Of a stretch of DNA of 64,000 nucleotides, positions 26,296 through 33,459 are shown in pieces; the stretch's first letter is position 1; each line of letters opens with the position of its first letter. The position numbers were made by a program, and so were the translations under genes. Source of the DNA: Planktomarina temperata RCA23 (GTDB taxonomy: Bacteria; Pseudomonadota; Alphaproteobacteria; Rhodobacterales; Rhodobacteraceae); assembly GCF_000738435.1 (NCBI RefSeq), contig NZ_CP003984.1, positions 1,798,001-1,862,000 on the forward strand, given 5' to 3'. The notes below the pieces were generated by a model. The model was not told where the DNA came from, did no database searches, and worked only from the letters and a program-made list of their open reading frames with translations.

Positions 26296-26769
26296 ATGAG
26301 TAAAAGCCTGAAACGGGTAAAATCTGCACTCTTTACCGCCGATCCGACCCTAGAGGTTATCGAAACAGGTCAGGCCACCACCGCCAAAGCCGCCGCAGAG
26401 AGCCTGGGCTGTGCGGTGGATCAGATTGCGAAATCTATCCTCTTTGAAGGAACGGTGAGCGGCCAGCTTTATCTGTTTGTAACGGCCGGAACGCGGCGCG
26501 TAGATCTGGAACGGGCGGCGCTTTTGGCCGGTGAGCCATTGGGCAAGGCTGATGCTGTGCGAATCCGCGCCACGACCGGATTTGCCATCGGCGGGGTGAG
26601 CCCTGTCGGGCATCTAACCGAGATATCAACATTTTTTGATGAAACGCTGCTCACCTATCAAATAATCTATGCGGCCGCGGGCACGCCCATCCATGTGTTT
26701 GGCTGCGCCCCCCAGCAGATGGCCAGACTGTGTCAGGGGCGGATTTCCGCCTTTAGCCAAAAAATGTAA
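26296..26769 (+). CDS. YbaK/EbsC-family aminoacyl-tRNA deacylase-like protein
   Basis: A 157-residue member of the YbaK/ProX superfamily, which hydrolyses mischarged tRNAs (e.g. Cys-tRNA-Pro). The conserved Lys of the active site lies in QIAKSILFEG and the substrate loop in AIGGVSPVGHLT. The exact specificity (Cys, Ala or Ser) cannot be told. The stop codon falls inside the first of two identical palindromes that precede the DUF2852 gene. Confidence 0.88.
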   Translation: MSKSLKRVKSALFTADPTLEVIETGQATTAKAAAESLGCAVDQIAKSILFEGTVSGQLYLFVTAGTRRVDLERAALLAGEPLGKADAVRIRATTGFAIGGVSPVGHLTEISTFFDETLLTYQIIYAAAGTPIHVFGCAPQQMARLCQGRISAFSQKM

Positions 26770-26782
26770 AAAAGATTTACAT
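26764..26782. promoter_or_regulatory. Palindrome ATGTAAA-N5-TTTACAT, copy 1
   Basis: Perfect 7-bp inverted repeat ATGTAAA/TTTACAT with a five-base centre AAAGA, overlapping the stop codon of the YbaK-like gene. The same arms and spacing recur 58 bases downstream. The pattern suggests operators for a dimeric repressor or activator; the protein is not identified. Confidence 0.65.
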
Positions 26783-26821
26783 ACCCTCTTGCAAAACAAT
26801 AAAACCTTTCCCACATTGCAA

Positions 26822-26840
26822 ATGTAAACATTATTTACAT
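26822..26840. promoter_or_regulatory. Palindrome ATGTAAA-N5-TTTACAT, copy 2
   Basis: Second perfect copy of the 7-bp arms with centre CATTA, 17 bases upstream of the DUF2852 start and just ahead of its AAGGAG ribosome-binding site. Binding here would block transcription or initiation. Confidence 0.65.
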
Positions 26841-26857
26841 CAACAAAGGAGACCACA

Positions 26858-27280
26858 ATGACCACCCTCGCCCCAGAAGCCACGCACCCCTCGTCAAAAG
26901 ACGGATGGTTTTCGGCTTGTGAAAACTGGATGGACCGCAGAGGCAAAGGCGCCTGGATCGCCGCTATGATCCTTGGGTTCATCTTCTTTTGGCCCCTGGG
27001 TCTCGCCCTTCTGTTTTATATGATCTGGAGCGATCGCATGTTTTCAAAATCTCACTCTTGTTCACGCTCAAAATCATTTTACCGACGCGATGCCTCGAGC
27101 GGCAATGCGGCATTTGATGCCTATAAGGCTGACACGCTGCGCCGGCTTGAGGAAGAGCAACAGCAATTTGAAGCCTTCATGGACCGTCTACGTGCGGCAA
27201 AGGACCAATCAGAATTTGACGAATTTATGAAAGACCGGAACCGCAAGACAGAAGACGGCCCTGCACAGGCTGAGGCCTAA
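26858..27280 (+). CDS. DUF2852 membrane protein
   Basis: A 140-residue protein with one strong hydrophobic segment (about 32-58, GAWIAAMILGFIFFWPLGLALLFYMIW), preceded by WMDRRG and followed by a serine/arginine-rich stretch and a charged helical C-terminus (DTLRRLEEEQQQFEAFMDRLRAAKD) likely to form a coiled coil. This fits DUF2852, a family common in alphaproteobacteria with no known role. AAGGAG precedes the start. Twin palindromes and a downstream terminator suggest a separately regulated unit. Confidence 0.85.
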   Translation: MTTLAPEATHPSSKDGWFSACENWMDRRGKGAWIAAMILGFIFFWPLGLALLFYMIWSDRMFSKSHSCSRSKSFYRRDASSGNAAFDAYKADTLRRLEEEQQQFEAFMDRLRAAKDQSEFDEFMKDRNRKTEDGPAQAEA

Positions 27281-27290
27281 CCCACGACAA

Positions 27291-27321
27291 CGCTCCGCCC
27301 CTCCCGGGTGGAGCGCCTTTT
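27291..27321 (+). terminator. Intrinsic terminator after DUF2852 gene
   Basis: CGCTCC (27291-27296) pairs with GGAGCG (27310-27315) around a GC-rich loop, followed by CCTTTTC. It lies 11 bases after the stop codon. Confidence 0.65.
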
Positions 27322-27338
27322 CGAAAGATTGATTGATT

Positions 27339-27782
27339 ATGACCGACTTACCTGACCCTATTGACCAGGCCGCCTATTACCATGATGTGAACCTCAAGCG
27401 TCTGATCGCCTGGTTTATTGATGGGGTGGCCATTACTTTCATCACCTTCCTCATCAGCCTCTTGACCCTGGGCATTGGCTTTTTCGTTTTTGCGGGTCTC
27501 TGACTCATTGTCGGATTTTTCTATCGCTTCCTTGGCCTGACTATTCATTCGTCAACCATGGGCATGCGGATAACTGGCATCGAATTTCGTCAACGCCACG
27601 ATCGCCCCCTCGATGGGCTTTATGCGCTGCTGCATACCGCGGGCACAATGATCGCCTATGCCACCAGCTTGCAAATCGTTTCGGTGATCTTAATGCTCAT
27701 CACCTCCAGCAAACAGGGTTTGGTGGATCTCATTTTGGCCACGGTGGTCGTTAATCGTGCGGCGCGCCGGGCGTCAAACTAG
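27339..27782 (+). pseudogene. RDD-family membrane protein interrupted by one in-frame UGA
   Basis: From ATG 27339 a single frame runs to TAG 27782 with one TGA at 27501-27503, codon 55 of 148. The first part reads DVNLKRLIAWFIDGVAITFI (RDD motif region and first helix) and continues FFVFAGL before the stop; afterwards it reads LIVGFFYRFLGLTIHSSTMGMRITGIEFR, the normal RDD continuation, and then two more hydrophobic segments to the end. A Trp (TGG) to TGA change is the simplest cause. Downstream frame and spacing are intact, so the mutation is recent, or the UGA is read through, or it is a sequence error. Confidence 0.85.
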
Positions 27783-27839
27783 GCTTCAGGCCATTTCGGA
27801 ACGACACGACCAAATTGCACCGCCCACTCGGCGGCCCAC

Positions 27840-28061
27840 TCACTCCCGCCCGTAGGCCACAAGCCGGGCGCGAAGCTGGGCTTGGCTTGCATGGTCAAGC
27901 TCTAGGGCAAAGATATGCGCATAAGTTAAAAAGAAGCATTCCGCATCCACATCCTTAGCCAGATCCGCCGCCTGCGTATAAAGCGTCACGAGCGCGGCGC
28001 GATCATCTCGGGCATGGGCTTTGAGGATCAAAGCATCCAGCGTGGCATCTCTCTCAGCCAC
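27840..28061 (-). CDS. Small helical protein coupled to the Rieske oxygenase gene
   Basis: A 73-residue open frame starting at GTG 28061, where GTGGCTGA contains the stop of the upstream Rieske oxygenase gene. The product is wholly helical in character (DATLDALILKAHARDD, LVTLYTQAADLAKDVDAECF, HIFALELDH, AQLRARLVAYGRE), resembling one or two TPR-like hairpins. I recall short homologues in Rhodobacteraceae without function. No ATG is available near the overlap, so the GTG is the likely start. Confidence 0.65.
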   Translation of the reverse strand: MAERDATLDALILKAHARDDRAALVTLYTQAADLAKDVDAECFFLTYAHIFALELDHASQAQLRARLVAYGRE

Positions 28062-29205
28062 GATGGGAAGCGATTTTGCCCGCCACCCAATCGTGATAGC
28101 AATGGGTCGGCTCATCCATGACCGGGCTAAAACGTCCGCCGTCAAAGGTCGGCGCGTGCCGGCCCGATTGCATGCCTTCAACAACGAAAATATCTTCTTC
28201 AAAGACCTCTTTCCATTGCCGGGTATTCACCGCGCGGTTTGCCGCCTTAGTCTCTTCGGACGCATAGTACAGATGGATATGTTCAACAGTTTTATCATGG
28301 GCTTTCGGTTCAAGTACGATGGCAAAGGCGTGATCACGCTGCACCCCCAAAAGCACATTGGGGTAAACGGTAATATATTCCGCGCCCTCGTTCCATTTCT
28401 CGGATAGATTTGGGAAATCCGGAAAGGCCGCAGAGCCATCTTCCGCCTTGAATTGCCGGTAAACGAGCGTTCCCTGGCCAGAGAATTTCCCATATTCAAC
28501 GATGTTGTAGTGATCCTCTAGTCGCGAGTAGCTGTTGAGCCCAGGATGGACCCAGGGCAGATGATAGCTTTCGCAATAGTTTTCCACCGCAAGTTTGTAA
28601 TTGGCTGTAATTTCCAGCTCAAAGCGGCTGTCTGCGCCGCCGTGGTACAGCGTGCAGTCAAATTCAGACCAACGCGCGATGAGATCGGCATGCACCTCGG
28701 TGAAGTCAGGCGCATCGCCTGAGATGTTGATGAAGACCACATCCCGCCAGACATAGCTGCGCACCTCATTCAGACCGAGATTGTCTTTGACGATGCTTGG
28801 GTGGGTATTATGGCCCGCACCGCCCACATGCGGGGTGGAGACCAGCTTACCCTTGGTGGAATAACACCAAGAATGATAGGGGCAGCGGATTGCCCCTTCG
28901 ATGGTTTTCGCCTCATGCACCAATTGCATGCCCCGGTGGCGGCAGATATTTTCAAACACCCGCAAATCGCCGTCCTTGTCGCGAATGAGCAGTAGGGGCA
29001 TGCCGAGAAATTGGATCGGTTTTGCATCACCCGGATTTGGCACATCCGCACCAACCGCAAGCCCGGCCCAGGTGGCTTTGAGCACCGCTTCGCTTTCTTC
29101 GGCAAACACAGCTGGATCGATATAATGGGCATTGGCCAAGCCGTTCGCCTGCTCCACCGATTGCTGAACTGAGGTGATATCGGTTTGTATGTAATCTTTG
29201 GCCAT
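28054..29205 (-). CDS. Rieske [2Fe-2S] ring-hydroxylating-type oxygenase alpha subunit
   Basis: A 383-residue oxygenase from ATG 29205 (GGAG at a good distance; ATG 29217 is an alternative). The Rieske cluster ligands are C88/H90 (CRHRG) and C108/H111 (CPYHSW). The mononuclear iron site lies in NYCESYHLPWVHPGL, with a distal Asp in EEDIFVVEGMQSGR. The overall layout resembles the GbcA/choline monooxygenase-like group that oxidises quaternary amines such as glycine betaine or stachydrine. No ferredoxin reductase is adjacent, so the substrate stays open. Confidence 0.88.
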   Translation of the reverse strand: MAKDYIQTDITSVQQSVEQANGLANAHYIDPAVFAEESEAVLKATWAGLAVGADVPNPGDAKPIQFLGMPLLLIRDKDGDLRVFENICRHRGMQLVHEAKTIEGAIRCPYHSWCYSTKGKLVSTPHVGGAGHNTHPSIVKDNLGLNEVRSYVWRDVVFINISGDAPDFTEVHADLIARWSEFDCTLYHGGADSRFELEITANYKLAVENYCESYHLPWVHPGLNSYSRLEDHYNIVEYGKFSGQGTLVYRQFKAEDGSAAFPDFPNLSEKWNEGAEYITVYPNVLLGVQRDHAFAIVLEPKAHDKTVEHIHLYYASEETKAANRAVNTRQWKEVFEEDIFVVEGMQSGRHAPTFDGGRFSPVMDEPTHCYHDWVAGKIASHRG

Positions 29206-29312
29206 AGCGATCTCCATTTACCTTTGAGCTACGCCGATAATCTGCGGGAAACTTTTCCCGGCGCGACCAAAACCCCGCCTCTGCGACGTTTTGATGTCGA
29301 TTTTTGACAATC

Positions 29313-29356
29313 GTTGACCGGCCAACCACAGTTGACCGGCCAAACGCAACTGACCA
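29313..29356. repeat. Short tandem repeat, unit about 18 bp
   Basis: GTTGACCGGCCAA occurs at 29313-29325 and 29331-29343, followed by a decayed third unit (CTGACCAG) ending near 29356. The core is a near palindrome (TTGACCGGCCAA). It lies in the gap between ilvN and the Rieske gene; whether it binds a protein or is a replication-slippage product cannot be told. Confidence 0.6.
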
Positions 29357-29374
29357 GACAGACCGCCGGCAGTT

Positions 29375-29932
29375 TTAGCCGCGCGAGAGCGCCGCCACGC
29401 CCGTGCGGGCCATTTCTGACAATCCAAGGGGGCGCATGAGATCCGCAAAAGCATCAATTTTCTCTGGGCTTCCAACAACTTCAAAGGTGAAGCTGTCTAA
29501 GGTGCTGTCCACCACATTGGCGCGGAAAACATCAGCAAGGCGGAGGGCCTCTACACGTTTTTCACCCTTGCCGCTGACTTTGAACAAAGACAATTCACGC
29601 TCCACAGAGGGGCCCTCAACGGTCAGGTCATGCACGTCATATACTGGGATGATCCGCCCCAACTGCGCTTTGATCTGCTCGATGATTTGTGGTGTGCCGC
29701 TGGTGACAATGGTAATTCGGCTGGTGTGCCCCTCATGATCCACTTCCGCAACAGTCAGGCTCTCAATATTATAACCCCGTCCCGAAAAAAGGCCGATGAC
29801 GCGCGCCAAGACGCCCGGTTCATTGGCCACGAGCACAGCCAGAGTGTGACGCTCGTTGAGATCAGCATGACCAGAGCGCAGGTTATAGGCGGATTTCGAC
29901 GACGTGCCTTTGGTAATGTTCAATGCGTTCAT
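29375..29932 (-). CDS. ilvN: Acetolactate synthase small (regulatory) subunit
   Basis: Regulatory subunit giving valine feedback to acetolactate synthase. The 185-residue product has an N-terminal ACT domain (HTLAVLVANEPGVLARVIGLFSGRGYNIESL) and the C-terminal ALS_ss domain with LFKVSGKGEKRVEALRLADVF and SFTFEVVGSPEKIDAF. The N-terminus is about 28 residues longer than the E. coli form, normal in alphaproteobacteria. It starts 11 bases after ilvB ends. Confidence 0.96.
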   Translation of the reverse strand: MNALNITKGTSSKSAYNLRSGHADLNERHTLAVLVANEPGVLARVIGLFSGRGYNIESLTVAEVDHEGHTSRITIVTSGTPQIIEQIKAQLGRIIPVYDVHDLTVEGPSVERELSLFKVSGKGEKRVEALRLADVFRANVVDSTLDSFTFEVVGSPEKIDAFADLMRPLGLSEMARTGVAALSRG

Positions 29933-29943
29933 GTGATCTCTCC

Positions 29944-31695
29944 TTAAACCAAAACCGAGCCAGAGGCGTCGATGGCGCCTTTCATGGCAGCGTCGCCCAA
30001 AAGCATTTCATTATGCGCTTTGCCTGATGGGATCATCGGGAAACAATTTTCATGTTTTTCCACCAAACAGTCAAAGATCACGGGGCCATCATAGGCCAGC
30101 ATCTCCATAATAGCCTCATCGAGATCAGCCGGATCTGAACATAGGATGCCTTTGGCACCAAAGGCCTCCGCCAATTTCACGAAGTCGGGCAAGGATTCGG
30201 ACCAGCTTTGCGAATAGCGTTCGCCATGCAGCAGCTCTTGCCACTGGCGCACCATGCCAAGACGTTCATTGTTCAAAATAAATTGCTTCACTGGCAAGCC
30301 ATATTGCATGGCCGTCCCCATTTCTTGCATATTCATCAACCAGCTGGCCTCACCGGCCACGTTGATCACCAGGCTGCCCGGATGGGCCACTTGCGCCCCA
30401 ATGGAGGCGGGAACCCCATAGCCCATCGTGCCAAGCCCGCCAGAGGTCATCCAACGATTGGGCTCATTAAATGTCATATATTGCGCTGCCCACATCTGAT
30501 GCTGGCCAACTTCCGTTGTAATATAGCGATCATGATCTTTCGTCAGCGCTTCAAGCCGTTCCAGCGCATATTGCGGTTTGATCACCTTGCTATCTGCGGC
30601 ATAATCAAGGCAGCGAATTTTGCGCCATCCATCAATTTCCGCCCACCAGGTTTTCAGGGCTTTGGAATTTGTTTTGCGCCCGCGCGCCTTCCAAACTTTG
30701 AGCATATCCTCCAAAACATGCGCCACATCCCCAAGGATCGGGATGTCGACATGGATCACCTTGTTGATCGAGGAGGCATCAATATCAATATGCGCTTTTG
30801 TCGACCCGGGGCTAAAGGCATCAAGCCGGCCAGTGATCCGGTCATCAAATCTTGCGCCAATATTGATCATCAGATCGCAATCATGCATCGCCATATTCGC
30901 TTCATACAGACCGTGCATGCCCAACATGCCCAACCAATTTTCGCCGTTACCTGGATAACTGCCGAGCCCCATAAGGGTTGACGTGATCGGGAAATTTGTG
31001 GCTTCAACCAATTCACGCAGCAATTGGCTGGCAATAGGGCCAGAATTAATAACGCCGCCGCCGGTGTAGAAAACAGGTTTCTCGGCAGTCTCCATCGCCG
31101 CAACCAAGGCTGTGATCGCATCAAGATCACCTTTGAGCTGGGGTTGGTAATGCGATTTCATCTTGGCTGGCCCCTCATAGGTGCCATTGGCAAATTGCAC
31201 ATCCTTGGGGATGTCCACCAAAACCGGGCCAGGCCGACCAGAACAGGCCACGTGAAAGGCACTATGGAGCGTATGCGCCAAAGCGTCAGTGTCTTTGACC
31301 AACCAATTGTGTTTGGTGCATGGGCGCGTGATGCCAACGGTATCGGCCTCTTGAAATGCATCAGAGCCAATCATGAAGGTCGGCACCTGCCCTGTCAGCA
31401 CAACCAAAGGAATGCTGTCCATAAGCGCATCAGTGAGACCCGTCACCGCATTGGTTGCGCCGGGGCCCGAAGTGACAAGAACAACGCCAGGCTTGCCGGT
31501 CGAGCGCGCATAGGCTTCGGCGGCATGCACCGCGCCTTGCTCATGGCGAACCAGAAAATGCTTGATGCTATTTTGTAGAAAAATTTCATCATAAATCGGC
31601 AAGACAGCTCCGCCGGGGTATCCAAACACCGTATCAACCCCTTGATCAATCAGGGCCTGTACCACCATTTTTGCGCCGGACATTGTTTGGGTCAT
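29944..31695 (-). CDS. ilvB: Acetolactate synthase large (catalytic) subunit
   Basis: ThDP- and FAD-dependent enzyme making acetolactate or acetohydroxybutyrate, the first common step of Val/Leu/Ile synthesis. The 583-residue protein shows VFGYPGGAVLPIYDE, RHEQGAVHAAEAYARSTG with the catalytic Glu, GLTDALMDSIPLVV, and the ThDP motif region VAGEASWLMNMQE. In that last motif the usual GDGSF is GEASW, conserved well enough to function. The leader upstream holds a promoter, a 16-residue leader peptide and an attenuator. Confidence 0.96.
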   Translation of the reverse strand: MTQTMSGAKMVVQALIDQGVDTVFGYPGGAVLPIYDEIFLQNSIKHFLVRHEQGAVHAAEAYARSTGKPGVVLVTSGPGATNAVTGLTDALMDSIPLVVLTGQVPTFMIGSDAFQEADTVGITRPCTKHNWLVKDTDALAHTLHSAFHVACSGRPGPVLVDIPKDVQFANGTYEGPAKMKSHYQPQLKGDLDAITALVAAMETAEKPVFYTGGGVINSGPIASQLLRELVEATNFPITSTLMGLGSYPGNGENWLGMLGMHGLYEANMAMHDCDLMINIGARFDDRITGRLDAFSPGSTKAHIDIDASSINKVIHVDIPILGDVAHVLEDMLKVWKARGRKTNSKALKTWWAEIDGWRKIRCLDYAADSKVIKPQYALERLEALTKDHDRYITTEVGQHQMWAAQYMTFNEPNRWMTSGGLGTMGYGVPASIGAQVAHPGSLVINVAGEASWLMNMQEMGTAMQYGLPVKQFILNNERLGMVRQWQELLHGERYSQSWSESLPDFVKLAEAFGAKGILCSDPADLDEAIMEMLAYDGPVIFDCLVEKHENCFPMIPSGKAHNEMLLGDAAMKGAIDASGSVLV

Positions 31696-31720
31696 CTTAA
31701 TTCACTTTCATTCTTGGCAT

Positions 31721-31745
31721 AAAAAAACCCCCGTTTTCAGGGGGC
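31721..31745 (-). terminator. ilvBN attenuator terminator
   Basis: On the minus strand CCCCC-TGAAAA-CGGGGG is followed by seven T. It lies between the leader peptide and ilvB, 25 bases before the ilvB start, so it terminates only part of the time. Flanking sequence offers competing pairs: GGCAAG within the leader peptide with CTTGCC just before the terminator, and the hairpin ATACCA/TGGTAT (31759-31776). Confidence 0.85.
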
Positions 31746-31775
31746 ATGGGCAAGGCGAATACCATGGGTCTGGTA

Positions 31776-31826
31776 TCAGCAGCGGCCCTCTTGCCGCAGG
31801 ACGACGATTTTGTTCATGTCGATCAT
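31776..31826 (-). CDS. ilv operon leader peptide
   Basis: A 16-codon frame, MIDMNKIVVLRQEGRC, starting at ATG 31826 and stopping at TGA 31776. The run Ile-Val-Val-Leu consists exactly of the branched-chain amino acids made by the downstream enzymes, the hallmark of ribosome-mediated attenuation. The frame begins about 20 bases after the predicted transcription start and ends 31 bases before the terminator hairpin. A second ATG (codon 4) is a possible alternative start. Confidence 0.85.
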   Translation of the reverse strand: MIDMNKIVVLRQEGRC

Positions 31827-31850
31827 GCCTTGGTTTCCTATTCTGACGTT

Positions 31851-31879
31851 AACTTATGGCCCACTACTGAGAGCGTCAA
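31851..31879 (-). promoter_or_regulatory. Sigma-70 promoter for ilvBN
   Basis: On the minus strand TTGACG (31879-31874) and TAAGTT (31856-31851) are 17 bases apart. The implied start lies about 18 bases before the leader-peptide ATG. Confidence 0.7.
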
Positions 31880-32156
31880 CCGGGTTTTGTAAATTTTCTG
31901 ACGAAAAAAGACCAATTTGGGGTTTTTTATTTCGTAATGATCCGCATTTTGGAAAGAATTGAAATTCATCCGGTTGCAAAATTCAAAAGAAATCGCTCCG
32001 ATTGGGATGAATTTTTTCGTCTGCTATTAGCAATTCTTTCATCACTGCAATGTTATGAAGCCAACAGAGGCATGGGCGCGAGACGCGGAACAGCTGGCTC
32101 CGGGTTATCACTATGGGCTGAGCGCTTTGGTCTGCGCGCAAAAGCAGGAGATAAAA
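31880..32156. other. Intergenic region between ilv promoter and outer-membrane protein gene
   Basis: AT-rich divergent spacer. I see no gene, no strong hairpin and no repeat in it. AGGAGA near 32150 is the ribosome-binding site of the next gene. Open frames here have no starts with good ribosome sites and no recognisable sequence. Confidence 0.6.
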
Positions 32157-33023
32157 ATGAAACAGACATGCATAACACTGGCGATAATATCCTTAATTCC
32201 GATCAGCGCGTCAGCATCGGGATTGACCTATTCGGAAAGCCGGTTGAATTATCAAAATCAGGAATCAAACAGCAATATCGCAAGGCGTGCAAATCTGAAC
32301 CTTGGATTTGAGGCTGGCGGGAACCAATATGGGCTGCGCTACATTCACCGCAACTCTGCGAACAACCCAAGCACGCAGGAAGCGAACATCTCTTTTGGAT
32401 CGCATTTGACTAACAGATTGTTCGTCGAAGGCATGGTATCCTCCGAGAAAGGCGACACCTATGACAACCGCGGCTATGGGTTTCGAACAGAATATCAAAC
32501 ATCACTTGGCCGGCTTGGCGCTTTTTACCGTACATGGGATGATGAAGAGGCGAATACCAGAATTTACTCCACCTTCGAAACCTTGCCCGGGCTGTTCAGC
32601 GGAGTAATTCGCTACCAAAGCAGAACGCCAACAAAAACCGACACCTCCTACGATATCGTCGCTAGATATGAAACACAAACAAGCGGCCTATATTTCGCAA
32701 CCTCCCGCGAAACCGACGACGATCATAGTTGGGAGTACGCCCTATCTGGAGACTATCAGTTTGAAAACGTGCATTTTCTGGCTGGATTTGGTCGACGGGG
32801 CCATGACAATAGCGCAACGCTCCTGGCTTTTGGCTTTGGCGCATCCTACGATGTGACAGACCAGACCTCCTTGGCCGCGGTCATAGGTCAACACCGTAAG
32901 AGCGGCGCATCAGACACTGATATTTCCTTAACCTTAAACTGGTCCTTCGGTGATGCTCCCAATGCGGAACGGGCGATTGCTGATACACAAACCAAAGCCT
33001 ACCGCATCGCATTTGTTCGGTAA
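32157..33023 (+). CDS. Predicted outer-membrane beta-barrel protein
   Basis: A 288-residue secreted protein. Start ATG 32157 follows AGGAGA and yields a type I signal peptide (KQTCITLAIISLIPISASASG). The mature part is made of short alternating strands rich in Tyr, Gly and charged residues (YGLRYIHRNSA, YGFRTEYQTSLGRLGAFYRTW, LAFGFGASYDVTDQTSLAAVIGQH), as in porin-like or YfaZ-like barrels. The usual terminal Phe is replaced by VR. I do not recognise a specific family. The bases after the stop form a perfect hairpin. Confidence 0.7.
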   Translation: MKQTCITLAIISLIPISASASGLTYSESRLNYQNQESNSNIARRANLNLGFEAGGNQYGLRYIHRNSANNPSTQEANISFGSHLTNRLFVEGMVSSEKGDTYDNRGYGFRTEYQTSLGRLGAFYRTWDDEEANTRIYSTFETLPGLFSGVIRYQSRTPTKTDTSYDIVARYETQTSGLYFATSRETDDDHSWEYALSGDYQFENVHFLAGFGRRGHDNSATLLAFGFGASYDVTDQTSLAAVIGQHRKSGASDTDISLTLNWSFGDAPNAERAIADTQTKAYRIAFVR

Positions 33024-33032
33024 CTCCCAAAC

Positions 33033-33063
33033 CCTAGATCAATCCCCTAGGGATTGATCTAGG
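33033..33063. terminator. Perfect 14-bp hairpin downstream of the barrel gene
   Basis: CCTAGATCAATCCC and GGGATTGATCTAGG form an exact inverted repeat around CTA. There is no T run after it, so it may be a weak terminator or a 3' stabilising element; its right arm overlaps an FNR-like site. Confidence 0.55.
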
Positions 33064-33067
33064 TCAA
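33054..33067. promoter_or_regulatory. FNR/FnrL-like box
   Basis: TTGATCTAGGTCAA matches the FNR consensus TTGAT-N4-ATCAA at nine of ten defined positions. The nearest downstream gene in either direction is dctP, nearly 400 bases away, so the target is unclear; half of the site is also part of the perfect hairpin. Confidence 0.4.
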
Positions 33068-33459
33068 AACGCAAAACATATGACATATTTGCAATAGCTT
33101 AGAACCGGGGCCATGCGCCAAAGTCATGCGTAATGACACCATGCAATACCTCCGTCGCAGCCCTTAGCTGTGACAGCTGGCCCATCGGCGACCGCAGCTT
33201 CGATCCATGCCCATTTGGTTGCCCGCCAAGCTCCCGTCGTCCATTCCCATAGGCCATTGCCTTGTGCTGGGCGACTTTGTGACAGCCTGAGTGCTATATG
33301 GTATTCGACACGGTCTTTCACTCTGAAACCTCCCCGAAAAATAACCGGTGCAGGAATAACCTGTTGTTTGTTGGATTTTTGCTGCTATCTTTAAATTCTA
33401 TTAACGATCAGTCGGAGGCGTGTTCTACGCCGCCCGACATTTCTATGGGAGGAAAATAT
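33068..33459. other. Long upstream region of the TRAP operon
   Basis: About 390 bases without a supportable gene. A short open frame exists on the minus strand (33124-33321) rich in Trp and Ala, with no recognised family and no convincing ribosome site. Near the dctP end lies a candidate promoter (see next entry) and a purine-rich GGGAGGAAA ribosome site. The region could be a decayed gene, given the FNR-like box at its left edge. Confidence 0.4.
33364..33391 (+). promoter_or_regulatory. Candidate promoter for dctPQM
   Basis: TTGTTT (33364-33369) and TATCTT (33386-33391) with a 16-base spacer, about 70 bases before the dctP start. Other T-rich pairs nearby fit nearly as well. Confidence 0.35.

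Noticed and set aside
26764-26840. PpsR/CrtJ binding sites
   Set aside because: The consensus TGT-N12-ACA needs one more base than the TGT-N11-ACA seen here, and no photosynthesis genes are in the window.
31937-32311. Open frame across the start of the outer-membrane protein gene
   Set aside because: Different frame, no ribosome site and no recognisable sequence; the overlapping frame has a signal peptide and AGGAGA.
33124-33321. Minus-strand open frame of 65 codons before the TRAP operon
   Set aside because: Trp/Ala-rich sequence with no family resemblance and no good ribosome site; kept only as a comment on a possible decayed gene.
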